DNA of 64,000 bases from NCBI GenBank assembly GCA_011009095.1, contig VTPC01000911.1:50330-114329 (forward strand), given 5' to 3'. The position numbers and the translations under genes were made by a program. This DNA comes from Ignelater luminosus (taxonomy: Eukaryota > Arthropoda > Insecta > Coleoptera > Elateridae). Of the stretch, positions 10,926-22,983 are shown piece by piece. Every line of letters starts with the position of its first letter. Within the stretch, counting starts at the first letter, position 1. The notes under the pieces were generated by a model. The model did not search any database. It was not told where the DNA came from and worked only from the letters and a program-made list of their open reading frames with translations.

Positions 10926-13831
10926 TCTTAAGAATCTAGTATTAGAAGTTTAGAAGTTTTGGAACAGGATCGAACCTGTAAGCAGACTTAACTGAGTCAA
11001 AGTTATTCCAAATGTTTTCAAACTGATTTAAGTTATAAACCATATCTTGCTCATATCACTGACAAGAGTCGAGCGCTTGTCCGTAGACGAAACCTAGATA
11101 TATATAATATTAAGTGGACGCGATTCTGAACAGGTGGTTTCAACATTTTTGTTAGCCCCACCATACAACACCATAGAAGTAAGACCATCTATCAGGTTTA
11201 AACAGAGATGGATTGTTAATGGTTTCTCCAGGTATTAACGCTCTTGATTATTATCTGTTAAGCAATATGGATGGTATAAATTTCGTATAAACATAGGAGT
11301 GCGCCACAATACTGAAAACAGCTTCAAACATACTATTAGTTGATAAAACCCCCGCACAGTGGATCTGTAAGAAAACATACCCTGATTATGGTTCTAGAAT
11401 TTTGAACATTGTGGGTGTTCTAAAACACAAAAATGTTGTTATAGAGAATATGTAGTAAGAAAGAAGTTAGAGTGGAGGAAAAAGAAATAAGAAAGAGTTA
11501 TCGTTAAAAGCGAAAATTGGATTTTTCAACTTTTTTCAGATTTCTGAAAAACCAATTTCGATGTACAAAATCTGCCTTGATTGCCACAGCATTTATAGTT
11601 TGGGAAACCTGACTGATCAAAAAATTTCTTTTTAATCGAAAATGGCTTTCTAGGCATAACATTAATAATAAACAATTTTTTCCATTTCTGTTTTTAATTA
11701 TACCGGAGAATAAGGGTTCAAATTTTTCTCTTGAGGAAACTTTTCAATTTACATCTATGAAATTTTATTTTCATCAATTTTTTTTGTTTGGATTGCTATG
11801 CGGAAGGAGTATTCAACACATGAAATTAATTTCGCCCACTTCATTCATTTAATCCAGCAAGTTTTCTACAGTCGACGATAGTAATAAAGACATTTCAGAT
11901 TATTTATTACACCAACTTAAAATCCGTATAATTAGAAGGAAAAAGCAGCGACTTCTAGTAATTTGGGTATATTTCAAACTTCTAAAACTTCTGACAAGAT
12001 ACTATAATGAGAGCTTTTATATACGAAAGCAGAAAAAATGTAAATAATATGCTGATTCATATTACAGATGGGCACCTACGTTCCTTTTTTTGTAAATACA
12101 TAATTTTTCTTGTAGCCATTGATAATCTAGCGTTTTACTGATGCGCCTATTGTACCAGAAAAAAATATTTATTATGTATGTATTGATCATCATCTTTGTA
12201 GCAAGCTATTAATCATTTCTAACATGGCAAGGCATGGCTTATAATTAATAATTATTCATAGAATATGTTAATTTCCATCGTTTAATAGATTCCGTCGTGA
12301 CATTTGCTGGAATAAAGTTTCTGCAAAATTAACTGTAATTCATGCATATCTACCTGCGTGATCATTATCAAATACGTGTTTACCACTCCGTTATATTTTG
12401 ATTAGTTGTTAATAACAAATTTTGAATAATAAATAATAATAATAATGATACCTTTCTTTGTTGCAGGTAAATATTTTTATCTTTTTCCAAGAGATCGTAT
12501 CTAAATGTCTCAACGAATGGAATCGTTTAAAAGTAAGTACAAATTTTTTCTGTAATTATTTCACGGAACAGTTTGTTTTGGAGTACACACACACATGAGG
12601 TGTTTATTTTAAAAAATCTTTCGTTCATGCGTGGGCTCATGAGCTGAAATTAGTATACACATAGTAACCAAACCACACATCGGTGGAATAAGGTGTACCT
12701 ACAATTGAAATTCGTTGTACTTAAATGTAAAAATAATTATGACATTTCCAGGAAACGAAAGCATGACGATTATTACGTTTTTTTTCTTTTCTAAGTTGAA
12801 ACAATGAAATTAAATTTTTTGTGGTCCCGGGGCGTGGGCAAATGGATTATGTTTCTATGAAATAATACTGGCAATCAAAGATAGATATGTCAGTATCATT
12901 TTAACAAGATATTTTCGTTTAAAATGAAAATTAAAAGCGCTGTATTTCTTAGGCCAAATTAAATCAAACTGGAGAGATTTGAAGAATTTTTGCCAGCTAG
13001 GTTGCAATAAATGTGGTAAGAGTTGAGAGATTTGCATATTTTGTAGTTATAGTAGCTACTCAACATAATAAAAATGCTTCGCGTGTCGGAATGGTTTTCT
13101 CGTTTAAATTTTTCGTTAATGCTCGTAACCAATAAATTTATAATACTGGATATTTATTGATGAACATTTTTCTACACACTTGATTACAGACTAAATAAAT
13201 AGCAAAAATATTTCCCTTTGCTGTAACTGCAAGCGATTTGTTTCTCTGATAACAGAATGGTAATAAGAGTTATTTGTCATGAAACGTAATTGTGTTTAAC
13301 CAAGCATGTACGATATGTTATAAATTTTTATTTTATTTACCTTTTATCTAGAAAATCCTGAGGTCTGGAAGGTTTTTCTCCAAGAAAGATCAACATTTCA
13401 ATCTTTCATGACTAAAAACGCTATATGCTTTTGCTTTTAATTTTTTTTCCTCTTGACATAAAAAGTACATTGCATTCTCTATTATTTACAAGGAGTAACT
13501 ACGAAAAACCTTTTCTGTAATCTACAATAAATTTTTTTTGTGTTGTGTTTCTCAAGCTATTTGCCCTTCTAGCGCTAGAAGTTAAGGTACACTTCTGCGC
13601 AACTTAATAGGAACGTACAATAAGAATTCTAATTAACCGCAATAATGATTTTAGCAAAGCCCTAGTTTCAATTGGAATGCTTTACTGTTAAAGACTAGAT
13701 TGTATTAGAATATCAAACAAATGATCATATAAATTCTTTAGTTTCAGTCAAACATTCAATTTCAAATTAGAAGAACTTCTGTTTGTTGCTTAGATTATGA
13801 CAGTAGGAACACGAGATCGATTTCTTATATA
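10926..13831. other. AT-rich non-coding DNA with one candidate microexon
   Basis: No transposon or RNA was recognised. The only item of interest is the splice-like segment at 12467-12532, listed separately. Short open frames such as that at 12855-13037 on the minus strand look like chance. Confidence 0.4.
12467..12532 (+). CDS. Candidate first coding exon (66 bp), gene unknown
   Basis: A pyrimidine-rich tract (CCTTTCTTTGTTGCAG) ends at 12466 and a strong donor GTAAGT begins at 12533. Between them an ATG at 12505 opens a frame reading MSQRMESFK and one further base, so the exon would end in phase 1. The exon at 17256-17312 can continue this frame without a stop. I do not recognise the protein. 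A 66-bp exon between matched splice signals in AT-rich DNA can arise by chance, so this is a hypothesis. It could be a 5' exon of a gene whose body lies beyond this window. Confidence 0.3.
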
Positions 13832-14550
13832 CAGAGTGTCCCCAGATCGACTTAACAATAGGTGTGAAAGACAAAAAAAATTTTGAGTTGAAATTTGAGG
13901 ATGGGGATGACTCCTGCTTGATTAAAACTAACTTGCACCATACTCTTGTTTCTGAAAAATCAAGCAGGCTTTGATTTGGGTATTAAAAACTTATTTTCGG
14001 TGTAGTCAAGTAACTTTTCCGTGAGACTTATCGAGAAATTTTATAAGCAAAAGTTGTTCAGAATGAAAATTCATGCCCATATGCCAAAGTTGAAAACAAT
14101 AGACACAATTCGATTTTTTTAAATTCCAGGAAGGCCACAGCCATCTGACCCAACACATTTTTTAAGACGAGCTATAAATTCGTGATTGTGACATTATTCA
14201 TAAAGCTAATCATGAATCTACAGTTCGTTTTGAAAAATTTGTTGAGTCAGGTGAGTTACATAGAGTAAAACATCCTGGAATTTAAAAAAATCTAATTGTG
14301 CCGATTGTTCTGGCATGAGGGCCTAAATTTGCATTCTGAACAACTTTTGCTTATAGAATCTCTCGATATGTCTCACGGAAAAGGTACTTTACCTATACCG
14401 AAAATAAGTTTTTGATAATATTTTTCAGAAATAAAAATATAACGCAAGGTAGTTTCGAATTAAGCAGGGCTGATCCCCACAGACTCAAATTTCAACTCGA
14501 AGATTTTTTGTCTTTCATACCTATTGTTAAGTCGATCTGGGAACACCCTG
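13832..14550. mobile_element. MITE with very long inverted repeats (about 310 bp each)
   Basis: The element starts CAGAGTGTCCCCAGATCGAC and its reverse-complemented right end is CAGGGTGTTCCCAGATCGAC; TA lies at 13830-13831 and 14551-14552. Similarity between the arms continues inward through GACTTAACAATAGG, AACTTATTTTCGGT, TTTTCCGTGAGAC, AAGCAAAAGTTGTTCAGAAT and TTTTTTTAAATTCCAGGA, leaving only about 100 bp of unpaired centre. Transcribed, it would fold into one long imperfect hairpin. The centre has a short open segment ending VRFEKFVESG that faintly recalls the DNA-binding part of DUF4817-type transposases, which may be a remnant of the parent element (inference). Confidence 0.85.
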
Positions 14551-14552
14551 TA

Positions 14553-17255
14553 TAAAGATGATTTTGCTTCTTCATCCTAATATTGACACACATGAAATGA
14601 AAATAATAGTATGCTGAGCGTTGAACAGTTTTTGTTAAATACTTGAGACCTTGTTATGATTTACAGTTGAGTATTAGATTATTTTTAATGCACAACCAAT
14701 TTGTTCATTCTTAAACAGTTCTTTTGGGGAAAAGTTTTGTCTTTTAATTTTTTATCGGGCATTTCCTATCGTCTGCAGTTGGTGCTGAACTACCACAAAG
14801 CATGTACCTTAAACTTCTAATTTGTTTTGATGACACTTGGGAACGATTCAGGTCATAACAGATTGATCATATCAGTTTTTAAATGCCAATTTTTAAGTTC
14901 CATTTAAATGGAAAGTTACTTTTTCTTTGTTGCCCAAATTAGAAGAAACAGAATCTGTTGGATGACGATTTGGCACAAATAGTCAGGTTTACAGTTAACG
15001 TGATTGATTATTCCTGAAGAAGTTGAAAGTACATTTTGATTTTATGAAAAAACAAACTTGGAAAGAATAGTTCACCAATTTATAACTATGCCACTTAGAA
15101 AGAACATGAACTTGTTGATTTAAGCCTACTCAGTAGTGTGTGGGAGTTGTAATGTTTGGTTACAAAGTTGTCCATTGATTTATCGAGGTTAAGTATAAAC
15201 CAAACAACTTCACAGGTGAACCATTCCTGCATGTCTTTATCTTAATTAAATTTGAGATGCTTAATTTGAATTTTCTCTAGATGTCAGCGCATCGTGTTTT
15301 GTGACACAGTGTGGTTCCTGACTTTTTTGGCCCAGTATGTGACACGTATTTGGCCCACGTCCATACCCATTCACGTGGATATAAATTTCTTGCTGATTTA
15401 CATTTGTGTCGTTTTCATGATAGCGTCCAATTTCTGAACTGACTACCCTTATTCTCCAGCCAACATATCATAGGAGCGCACTGGTTCCGGCTGGAAATAC
15501 CCTTTTCTTCTAGTATTGCCCAACAAGCGTCCACGCCCAGGGAGCTATTGCTTGCTCTTCCAGTATAACACAGCCGTCCGCTTCCTGACCCTAACCAATT
15601 TGATCCTGAAAAGAGTTGATTTTTCCTTTTTACCTCTTTGTCAAGAACAACTAGAATTTAACATCAGCAAGAATTATCATTTAAACATTCCAGTGCCCTC
15701 CTAAAAAAAACTTCAATATACCAATTCCAAAGGTTGTAGAAACGGAAAGCCAATAAAGGGCTTGTTTGCCTGAAAAAAACTCGAACTATATAGAGAGTTA
15801 AAATCTGTTTTGAGGATTTTGGTTGAAATTGGAGGATTGAACAGTAGAAGTCGCAAACGTACTAAACATCGTATTGACACGGGGTTTATGATCTTGCTTG
15901 CTTGTCAGAGAAAAAGCCTTGAAATTGAGATTGTTTTGTCTTTTTTTTTGCCTTAATGAAGATTTCTTGGTATTGAAGTAATTGCATGAAATATGCTCAT
16001 GCATGCGTGGTATACAACTTCTCGAATTAAGAGAGATGACCATAGCCTTTTCGATGAAATGTCGAGTAGTCTAGACTCAGTGTTTCTCCGTGTTTACTCT
16101 GTGAAGGTAATAGCAGTACTTTGAAAATCTTTCTTGTTAACAGTTATTTCTTTACAAAGTCCCAACCGTAAGATAATATCACATTCAAACGCTGATGTTG
16201 ATGAATAAATGCCAAAAATAGACTGAGTTTTAAGCTAAGTCTTCGATTAAACATTTTGGACAGATTGGCATTTTTGGATCAAAACTACGACTGATCTTTT
16301 ACAATGTTTTTCAGTTGAAATAACATGGTCTGTGAAGAACTATAGGATAGTGCTTTTCGTGAAGGTGTGCCACTATATAGAAAAGATTGAAAGACGTTGC
16401 TGTAGATGAAAAATACTTAGAATGTTGGATGGATTTCAAACTACATATGTAGTTTAGAAAAAATCATTAACCAGAGAAAATACTGTAAGAATAGAATTGT
16501 TAACTGAAGATGACATTCGTTTTGGCACTGTAAGTTTAATTTTGTTTAAGTAATCAACAATTATTGGTATTTTAATAGAACTATCTATCTTTAGTTTGGC
16601 TCCTTTCCCATCCCATCTCATTAAGATGGTTTGTTAGTCAAGTCGCATTTTGGCAGAAAATATCTCACTCTGTCATATCGACGCCAAAGATAGTGAAATG
16701 TGAATGCCAAAAATATTATTTAATAGACTGAGCAGGTCATTATTCTACAGTTCTAGAATATATCATAACATATAACATTTTGGGGAACGCCAAGTTTAAA
16801 TTCTTGAAAAATCATTTTTAACTATAGAGAATGTTCCATAAATGAATGATATAGTAACATTTTATTTATTTATTTATTTATTTATTTTTTTGAAAAAACA
16901 AAAGCATAAGTAAACTGATCTCCAAAATAGCCAAATCTTTTCAAATTTAACCGACTTCGTATCTCTTACAATTCCCGAGATCCCAATAGTGAGCATCGAA
17001 ATGTGGACACACTGTATACATTGATATTTTCGTACTCCTGATACATTGTTAATTACAGCAATGTAGCACTATTATAGTAGTCTAAACATCATCAGACGTT
17101 TGTTTCAAATCTTCTATGCTCGCCTCGGTATTAACAAAAACAAATGGTGTTAAGATAAACAAAGGTATATGGCTGAAAGATCCGAGTGTTTATTTTGCAT
17201 ATTTTTCTTTTTTACCAGTCTACATAGTACAATTTAATTTATTTAAATTTTCCAG
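14553..17255. other. AT-rich non-coding DNA with a solitary MITE-like end
   Basis: Nothing coding is recognised. At 17001-17014 the sequence ATGTGGACACACTG followed by TA repeats the right end of the 7070-8915 MITE (14 bases with one difference), but no left partner was found within the preceding kilobase. A (TTTA)n run sits at 16861-16893. Open frames at 15516-15704 (+) and 15798-16043 (-) show no family signature. Confidence 0.45.
16861..16893. repeat. (TTTA)n microsatellite
   Basis: About seven consecutive TTTA units followed by a T run, in otherwise AT-rich DNA about 110 bp left of the solitary MITE-like end. Confidence 0.9.
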
Positions 17256-17312
17256 AACAACTTCGTTTTTATTTGGATAATCATCTTGCAGTGCACTTCA
17301 GATATGAAATAA
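17256..17312 (+). CDS. Candidate internal coding exon (57 bp), gene unknown
   Basis: An acceptor (TTTAAATTTTCCAG) ends at 17255 and a strong GTAAGT donor starts at 17313. With two bases completing the codon left over from the 12467-12532 candidate exon, the frame reads QLRFYLDNHLAVHFRYEI without a stop and ends again in phase 1. The agreement of two independent splice-bounded segments in phase is the only support. No homologue comes to mind. Another open segment at 17676-17912 follows but does not join in frame with the stronger donor. Confidence 0.3.
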   Translation, partial: NNFVFIWIIILQCTSDMK

Positions 17313-17675
17313 GTAAGTATTACGTGGGTTGATTCGTAACCTTTAAAAAAACAAAATGTTTATATTGCTTCTAATGAAAAAAAGGCTACCAGACGGATGA
17401 ATCCGATATAATTCATAACTAGTTATTTATATTTATACATCTAGTATATTTCATACTAATTACATTAAATAAACTGACAAGCAAAATTCAGTAATAACCC
17501 ATAAGCCATAATGTATATCGAGATTAAATAATAAAGAAAGATTTCATAAAGTAACTTACAGCTTATAATCGAGACTCATCTTTAAAAGCATGAAATAAAG
17601 AAAATCATATAAAATATACGTCGAAGTGCTTTTTAATAGTGCACTATCTACTAAAAGTATCATAAAATAAATTTC

Positions 17676-17912
17676 TTGTCATCTTACATTATCTTATGTA
17701 GTATTTTTCCAAGTTTAGCTGGATTCTCTCAATATACTATAAAAGTACCAGTAAAACTATATTCTGTATTACAAAAAAATGGAATCTTCTTTGGCTTTTA
17801 TGGAAATGTTGTGTTCAGATATTGTTTGCTAAACTACTTTAATCAATTTTCAAGATCAACTTTCATTCTGTGCATCGTATTTGTCTGCCGAGACATCACA
17901 ATGATAAGGTAA
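17676..17912 (+). other. Open segment, possible exon, unrecognised
   Basis: A 78-codon open stretch that lacks an ATG at its start (TTG is first), with an acceptor-like TTATGTAG at about 17694-17701 and a donor-like AAGGTAAGC at its end. The encoded sequence is hydrophobic with repeated Phe, Tyr and Cys. It joins in frame to 17256-17312 only if a weaker donor four bases downstream is used. It may be chance. Confidence 0.15.
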
Positions 17913-18833
17913 GCTAAAGAGATAAAATTAACTTCTGTTACTTGAGTATTAAAAGCGAAAGGGCGAATCAAGAAAAACTAATTGTCACATCACGGGATCA
18001 TAATTGAGCAAAGCGGTCTTGAGAAGCACCGTAAACGTTTCTTTAACATCAAATTTGAATTCAGGCAAAGGAATAGTTTTAGCGCGTTACGGTAGTCGCG
18101 CGAATTCACAGCGATCTAACAAGCAAAAGCTAAAAAGTATGTAAGAGTAGCAATCATGAAGAACAGGAAAAACAGACAAGGAAAGGAGAAATTTACATAC
18201 AATTGAACAACAAACAAGTAGAAGTTTAGGAGTAAAGCATTAGATTATGAGAAAATTCGCGGTTCTAACACGAAGATAAGACAATTTAATTACTGCCCAA
18301 CGTGCATATTTTATAAGAAGCAATATTTTAGAAAGTAGCAAAGGTTGTTGTAACCCTGCCGCTGTACCTAAATCACCGTGATCATTTGAAGAGCTCTGTA
18401 GTAGTTACAACTTATGAACACTCTGGATGTTGAATTAAATTTTTGGCGAAGATTGCTATTCAGAAGAAATGTTATGTTTTGCTTGATTTGTGATATTGCC
18501 CTCCAACTAACTATAGGAGTTTTCCGTTCTAAATTTATTTTCTATGTAGCGAGATCTTTAGCCTTGCGATGTATTCAAGGCTTTCATCTTGTGCCATGGG
18601 GCAGCTTCAGATTTCTGAACCCTTGAACTCAACACTTAGCCGATATTAAAAATCTTTCAGTCTAGAGGACTTGAAATAAAGTTCATAAGAAAAGTTTACT
18701 CGATAGTTCGAGCAACTCGAAAACTCTGAACATTTCGAACAGCTCGGTATGCTCGCCGAGGCCTCTACGTACAGCTCCAAAAATCCAGTCATTTGAAATA
18801 TAATTTGGGTAGACACTGTTTTACAGATATACA
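17913..18833. other. Non-coding stretch, nothing recognised
   Basis: No inverted repeats, RNA or protein motifs found; the open frame at 18414-18626 (+) has no family signature. Confidence 0.4.
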
Positions 18834-20470
18834 GTGTGTAAAGAAAGTAAGGCACACATTCTTTTATGGCGTTATTTTTAATTTTTTGGATGATTTATCA
18901 GCAATATCTTAAGCAAAAAGTTTTTGTTCCAAATTTCAAAATGAGGGCCCATTTTGTAAAAAAATTAAATACAAAGGGTACTTGTGTAAGTAGCTCATTT
19001 TGAAGCTCTGACTGACATTCGTTTAATGTCCAAGTTTCAGGAAATTTCAACTCCCCAAAACAAAATGGCGACCTGTCAAAGTTATTGTTTTTGTTATTGT
19101 TCACGGCCGTGGCAACAAGAAGCATGTGATTATTTCATAACAAATAACCGAATCGAACTCAGAAAATTCAATAAATTAAAATAACTAATGAATTAACAAC
19201 AAGAAATGGTATCCTTGCACTGTCCGGCATAATCCTAGTCGATTGTAAAATTCTTCCCTAACTGCATTTAGTGTATCAGCAATAATCAAAGCTATTTCCT
19301 CTCTTATTCTTTGTTTTAAATGCTCTACACTCTGCGGTTGAGTTGCGTAAACCCTGGTTTTCAAATGACCCCACAGAAAAAAATCTAGAGGATTAAGGTC
19401 GGGTGAACGCGCCGGCTATTCTATTGCACCTCGTCTACCTATTCATCTTTCTGGGTGCACCTGATTCAAAAAGTTTCTAACCATCACAGCAATATGAGTT
19501 GGCGCGCCCGTCTTGCTGAAACCAAATTTCATATTGAGTCTTCTTGATTTGGGTATAAAACAGCTAGTGCTGGTACTAAGTCGTTTTACAGAAAATTTAG
19601 GTAACGCTGCTCAGTGAGAGTACCGTTAAAGAAATAAGGCCCCAGAATGCGTTTATTGATGATACCAGCCCATACATTCACCTTTTGCGGGTGTTGAGTA
19701 TGGAATTCTCGCATCCAGTGGTGGTTTTCATCTGACCAGTATCTGCAATACTGATGATTAACATTGCCATTCGAACAAAACGTGGTCTTGTCAGAAAACA
19801 TCACATGTAGAAGTAGCTTGCGTCTGCTCACAGAATTCTGTTCGGCGATCAGAATCGTCTTTCGATCATTCTTGAAGTAGTTGAACTTTGTACGGATGTA
19901 ATTTCAGTAATTTATAAATATGGAAGATCATACTGCATGAAATATCCTGTGCCATGGCGACCTGTCTGGTTGAAGCATGCGGGTTTTCTTGTACTTTCAA
20001 CATAACATTTTACATTTTTTCTTCTGTTCTCACTTTTGGACGCCCACTCTTTAGTAAATCCTTCATATGTCCTGTTTTTCTAAATTTAGTTTCGAATCGC
20101 CTGATGGTAGACCGACTTCTTGGAGTTCGATTTGGGTATTTGTTACTAAATAAGTCACATGCTTCTTGTTGCGTTCGAGTTTTATCACCACAACCAAGCA
20201 TTATGAGTATTTCGATTCTTTCCGTTTCAGTTAGCTTCATCATGAAAAACGTTGATTAGTTCGAAAGTTTGCAGTCAATTATAGTTGACAGTTCTAATGA
20301 CAAGTGAATGTAGAGTCATGCATCTTAGATTATTCTCGAATAGTAATATCATGGCCTGCTACGGCCATGAACAATAACAAAAACAATAACTTTGACAGGT
20401 CGCCATTTTGTTTTGGGGAGTATATCGTATATCAGTGAGAGCTTCAAAATGAGCTAGCGAAAATGAAATT
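18834..20470 (-). mobile_element. Decayed DD41D element with large subterminal inverted repeats
   Basis: The left end reads TA then CAGTGTGTAAAGAAAGTAAG from 18834. Internal inverted arms at 18992-19113 and about 20358-20455 share GCTCATTTTGAAGCTCT, CCCCAAAACAAAATGGCGAC and CAAAGTTATTGTTTTTGTTA. The transposase pseudogene lies between the arms on the minus strand. No right terminal sequence matching the left end was found beyond 20455, so the right boundary is uncertain and the terminus may have been lost. Confidence 0.8.
19250..20243 (-). pseudogene. DD41D transposase pseudogene
   Basis: The start is Met at 20243 or 20240, with an N-terminus ETERIEILIMLGCG then STIRRFETKFRKTG, a DUF4817-like helix-turn-helix. 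After a stop near 20010 the remnants continue ENPHASTRQVAM and HPYKVQLLQE, then SDKTTF (first Asp) within 19586-19831, and FQQDG followed after a frameshift by APTHIAVMVRNFLNQVHPE, PARSPDLNPLDFFLWGHLK. Two stops replace conserved Trp codons (in the WIGRRG and IEWPARSP motifs), consistent with point decay. If the frameshift is ignored, the second and third Asp are 41 residues apart, as in the 9742-10826 copy, but the two sequences differ enough to be separate families. Confidence 0.85.
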
Positions 20471-20924
20471 GGACCACATTGTGCCAACCACTGTCATTTT
20501 ATCTTGTGAATAACGCATTTGGTTTTTGTTTCAGAGCTCTATCTTATTTTATTTCCTATAATGGTTTAAAAACATTTATGGGTATAAAGATAAATAATCA
20601 CGTTTTAAAATACACAGCACAACTCTTATAATAAAGCCGAACTTGCAAGTGTATCAGATTCAATAACGCTGTTGCCCTCTCAACGTATCACGGAAATGTA
20701 TGAGTCTCTTACTAATGATCTCCGATTGTAATGGAATCTTTTTGAAGCAAGCTAATCTGTACAGTAAAAAATGTTTCCTGCATGAATCAAGTGCAAATCC
20801 TGCGTTCATAGAGGAATTCTACTTAAATCTGTAAAATTTTTGTTTTATGTAAACATTTCCAAGAGAAAAATTTCCTTTGATGAAAATATTTTCGCAAGTA
20901 AAATTACCAAGTATAATCATTTTC

Positions 20925-21610
20925 AAGGAAATTTGCAACTGGAATCTAGAACAATGTGGTATGGCTTGGTCGAGAAGTAGACCAATGGTCGATCCGAAGA
21001 GATCGGCAAAGATTCAAGCGATGGTTGTAATGGGTGCACCAAAGGACACTCAGCCAGCCACGCACACTAGCACCAGATGGTAGTTACATGAAAGCAGAGC
21101 AAAACGAAGGAACAAAAAGAAAGAAGAGAAAACGGTCCATGCCCAGATTGGTGTTGGTGATGGTGTGATGGTTGCGATGGGGTGGTGTGTTGTGACGGGT
21201 GGATGGATGGATCAATGGCATTAGAAAAACTTCAGAAAACCTTAGTGAAAACAAGGAGTTTTTCTGAGGTGGACCTGAAACGGAAAAAAAAGACAGAATC
21301 TGATCGTGATTACATTACGGTTAATACTACTAGCGATCCATCCGGGGCATCTCTTTTTCCTGAAGACACTGAAGATGTGGAGGGAGGGTACAAAAACATA
21401 GATGACGGTAGTTGATTAGCGGACGGATAAGGGTTTTATGTGTGGATAAATGTCCACGGTTGACTGTCCTGTGACCCCCGCGAATTACTGAAAGAAGAGT
21501 AGGATGTGGGTGAACGTGGTCTCAAGGTATTGGATTGCGAATGGGGGTACTTTAAAAGCTCAGATTAACATCTCTTTCAAGGTGTCCGCCACTGTTCTCA
21601 CATGCTGCCC
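20925..21610 (+). other. Less AT-rich block with two short open frames, possible host exon(s)
   Basis: Base composition rises in GC compared with both flanks. From an ATG at about 20963 a frame reads MAWSRSRPMVDPKRSAK and goes on about 40 codons to a stop overlapping a weak GTAGTT donor. A G/T-rich tract precedes a second frame starting with the ATG at 21215 (MALEKLQKTLVKTRSFSEVD) and running about 66 codons, rich in charged residues and Ser/Thr (SDRDYITVNTTSDPSGA), to 21415. These look more protein-like than neighbouring open frames but no family is recognised, no clear acceptor is present, and start and end are unproven. Confidence 0.25.
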
Positions 21611-21616
21611 TGTATA

Positions 21617-22290
21617 CAGGAAGAAACCGGTTTCCGTAATCAAACTTCGGCGGGTAAGAGAAGATCAAAAAATGAGGGCACTTTGCTTAATAAACTGATA
21701 TTTAAAAACGCTTAGTCTTCGAGATATATGGTGTTTCAGTTTCACTAAATCCCTCGTTTCTTTGCTATTTCAAAAATTTTATTGGGTAAAGTTTCTACTA
21801 TGGAAAACTACCTTTTTCCAGTTTTTGCAGTTAGTGCCTTTCACCACGCGTGGCGATGTAGGGATGAGCAATCACACTTCTGCAAAAAAGACATGTTGCG
21901 CCACTGAGAAACTGACTAATCCCAATGTTTTTGTATTCTACACTCAATTTAGCAAAGTTACTCTTGTACTTTTCGCATAATATACATTTAAATTTTTCTA
22001 AACTTTTGCAACTTGTTGTTTAATGTAAAAATCTTGTATTTTTTGAATAACTCGGAAAGAAACTGGAGTATTAAACTGTAATCTTTGTGTGGCTTATGCG
22101 GTGCATACTATTTTACATATTGTTATAATTTACAATCTTAGCAGTGGTGGACATTTGGGAAGGGCTTGCGTATTTTAACACCCTGTATCTGAAAAACTAA
22201 GCGTTTTTGTATATAAGAGTATTAAACAAAGCACACTCATTGTTTGACGTCCTTTCATCTCTCGACTACATAAACCGGAATCACCCGGTG
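21617..22290. mobile_element. TA-flanked inverted-repeat element (MITE), 674 bp
   Basis: TA at 21615-21616 and 22291-22292 flank CAGGAAGAAACCGGTTT on the left and its imperfect inverse AAACCGGAATCACCCGGTG on the right. The arms match again further in: CACTTTGCTTAATA with AAAAACGCTTAGTCTTC on the left, and GAAAAACTAAGCGTTTTT with TTAAACAAAGCACACTC on the right. The centre has no recognisable protein. The terminal 20 bp are less alike than the inner parts of the arms, so the exact ends are slightly uncertain. Confidence 0.7.
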
Positions 22291-22983
22291 TATGACTGTA
22301 GTAATGAAATACAGAGCATGAAGCTTTAACAGTGACATGTATCAACCGTCACTATTCCTTGAGTGTTTTTTCAAGCAACTTTTCCAGATTTTTGTTTATT
22401 TACTTAGCTCATTTGCAGAAATTGAGAAAAATTGCCACAATTTCGTGAGTGTCCCTCTATTTTGTTTGTTTATTTCCTAAGTATTATCCACATTTCGTTC
22501 TAAGATTTTCAAGTTTTTTTACAGTGTTGTTCTAAAGTTGGGCTTACACTTTCATCCTTTATGGTGGGATTTCTTTTTTCACCAAGCCATCTCCGGTGGC
22601 TCATGGTTGCAGTCTCTTCTCCACCATACCACTTGCAATGATCTATGACTACACGTATAAGTTTGATGACCTTTGGTCTATGGCCAAGCTCCGCTCTTTG
22701 CCAATTGGCTCACTTTCGGACTTCGTGTTTTACCTTGTTTCAGTTGGCCACGGTCCTACTTTGTCCTCCACCAAATCATCTTAGTCAACACTAAAATTTT
22801 ATCTTGTGGAGAGATGGTGTTCGATGTCGTAGAAAATGCTATTCGCTTGTTTCATTTAAAGAAATGGATTAAATTACATTTTGAGGTTTTGATCACCGGA
22901 TATAAACAAAAAAATCTAGATAAAATTCTAAACCCAAGTTTAAGTTTGCAAAACTTTAAACCGAAGTATTGATCAGTTACATG

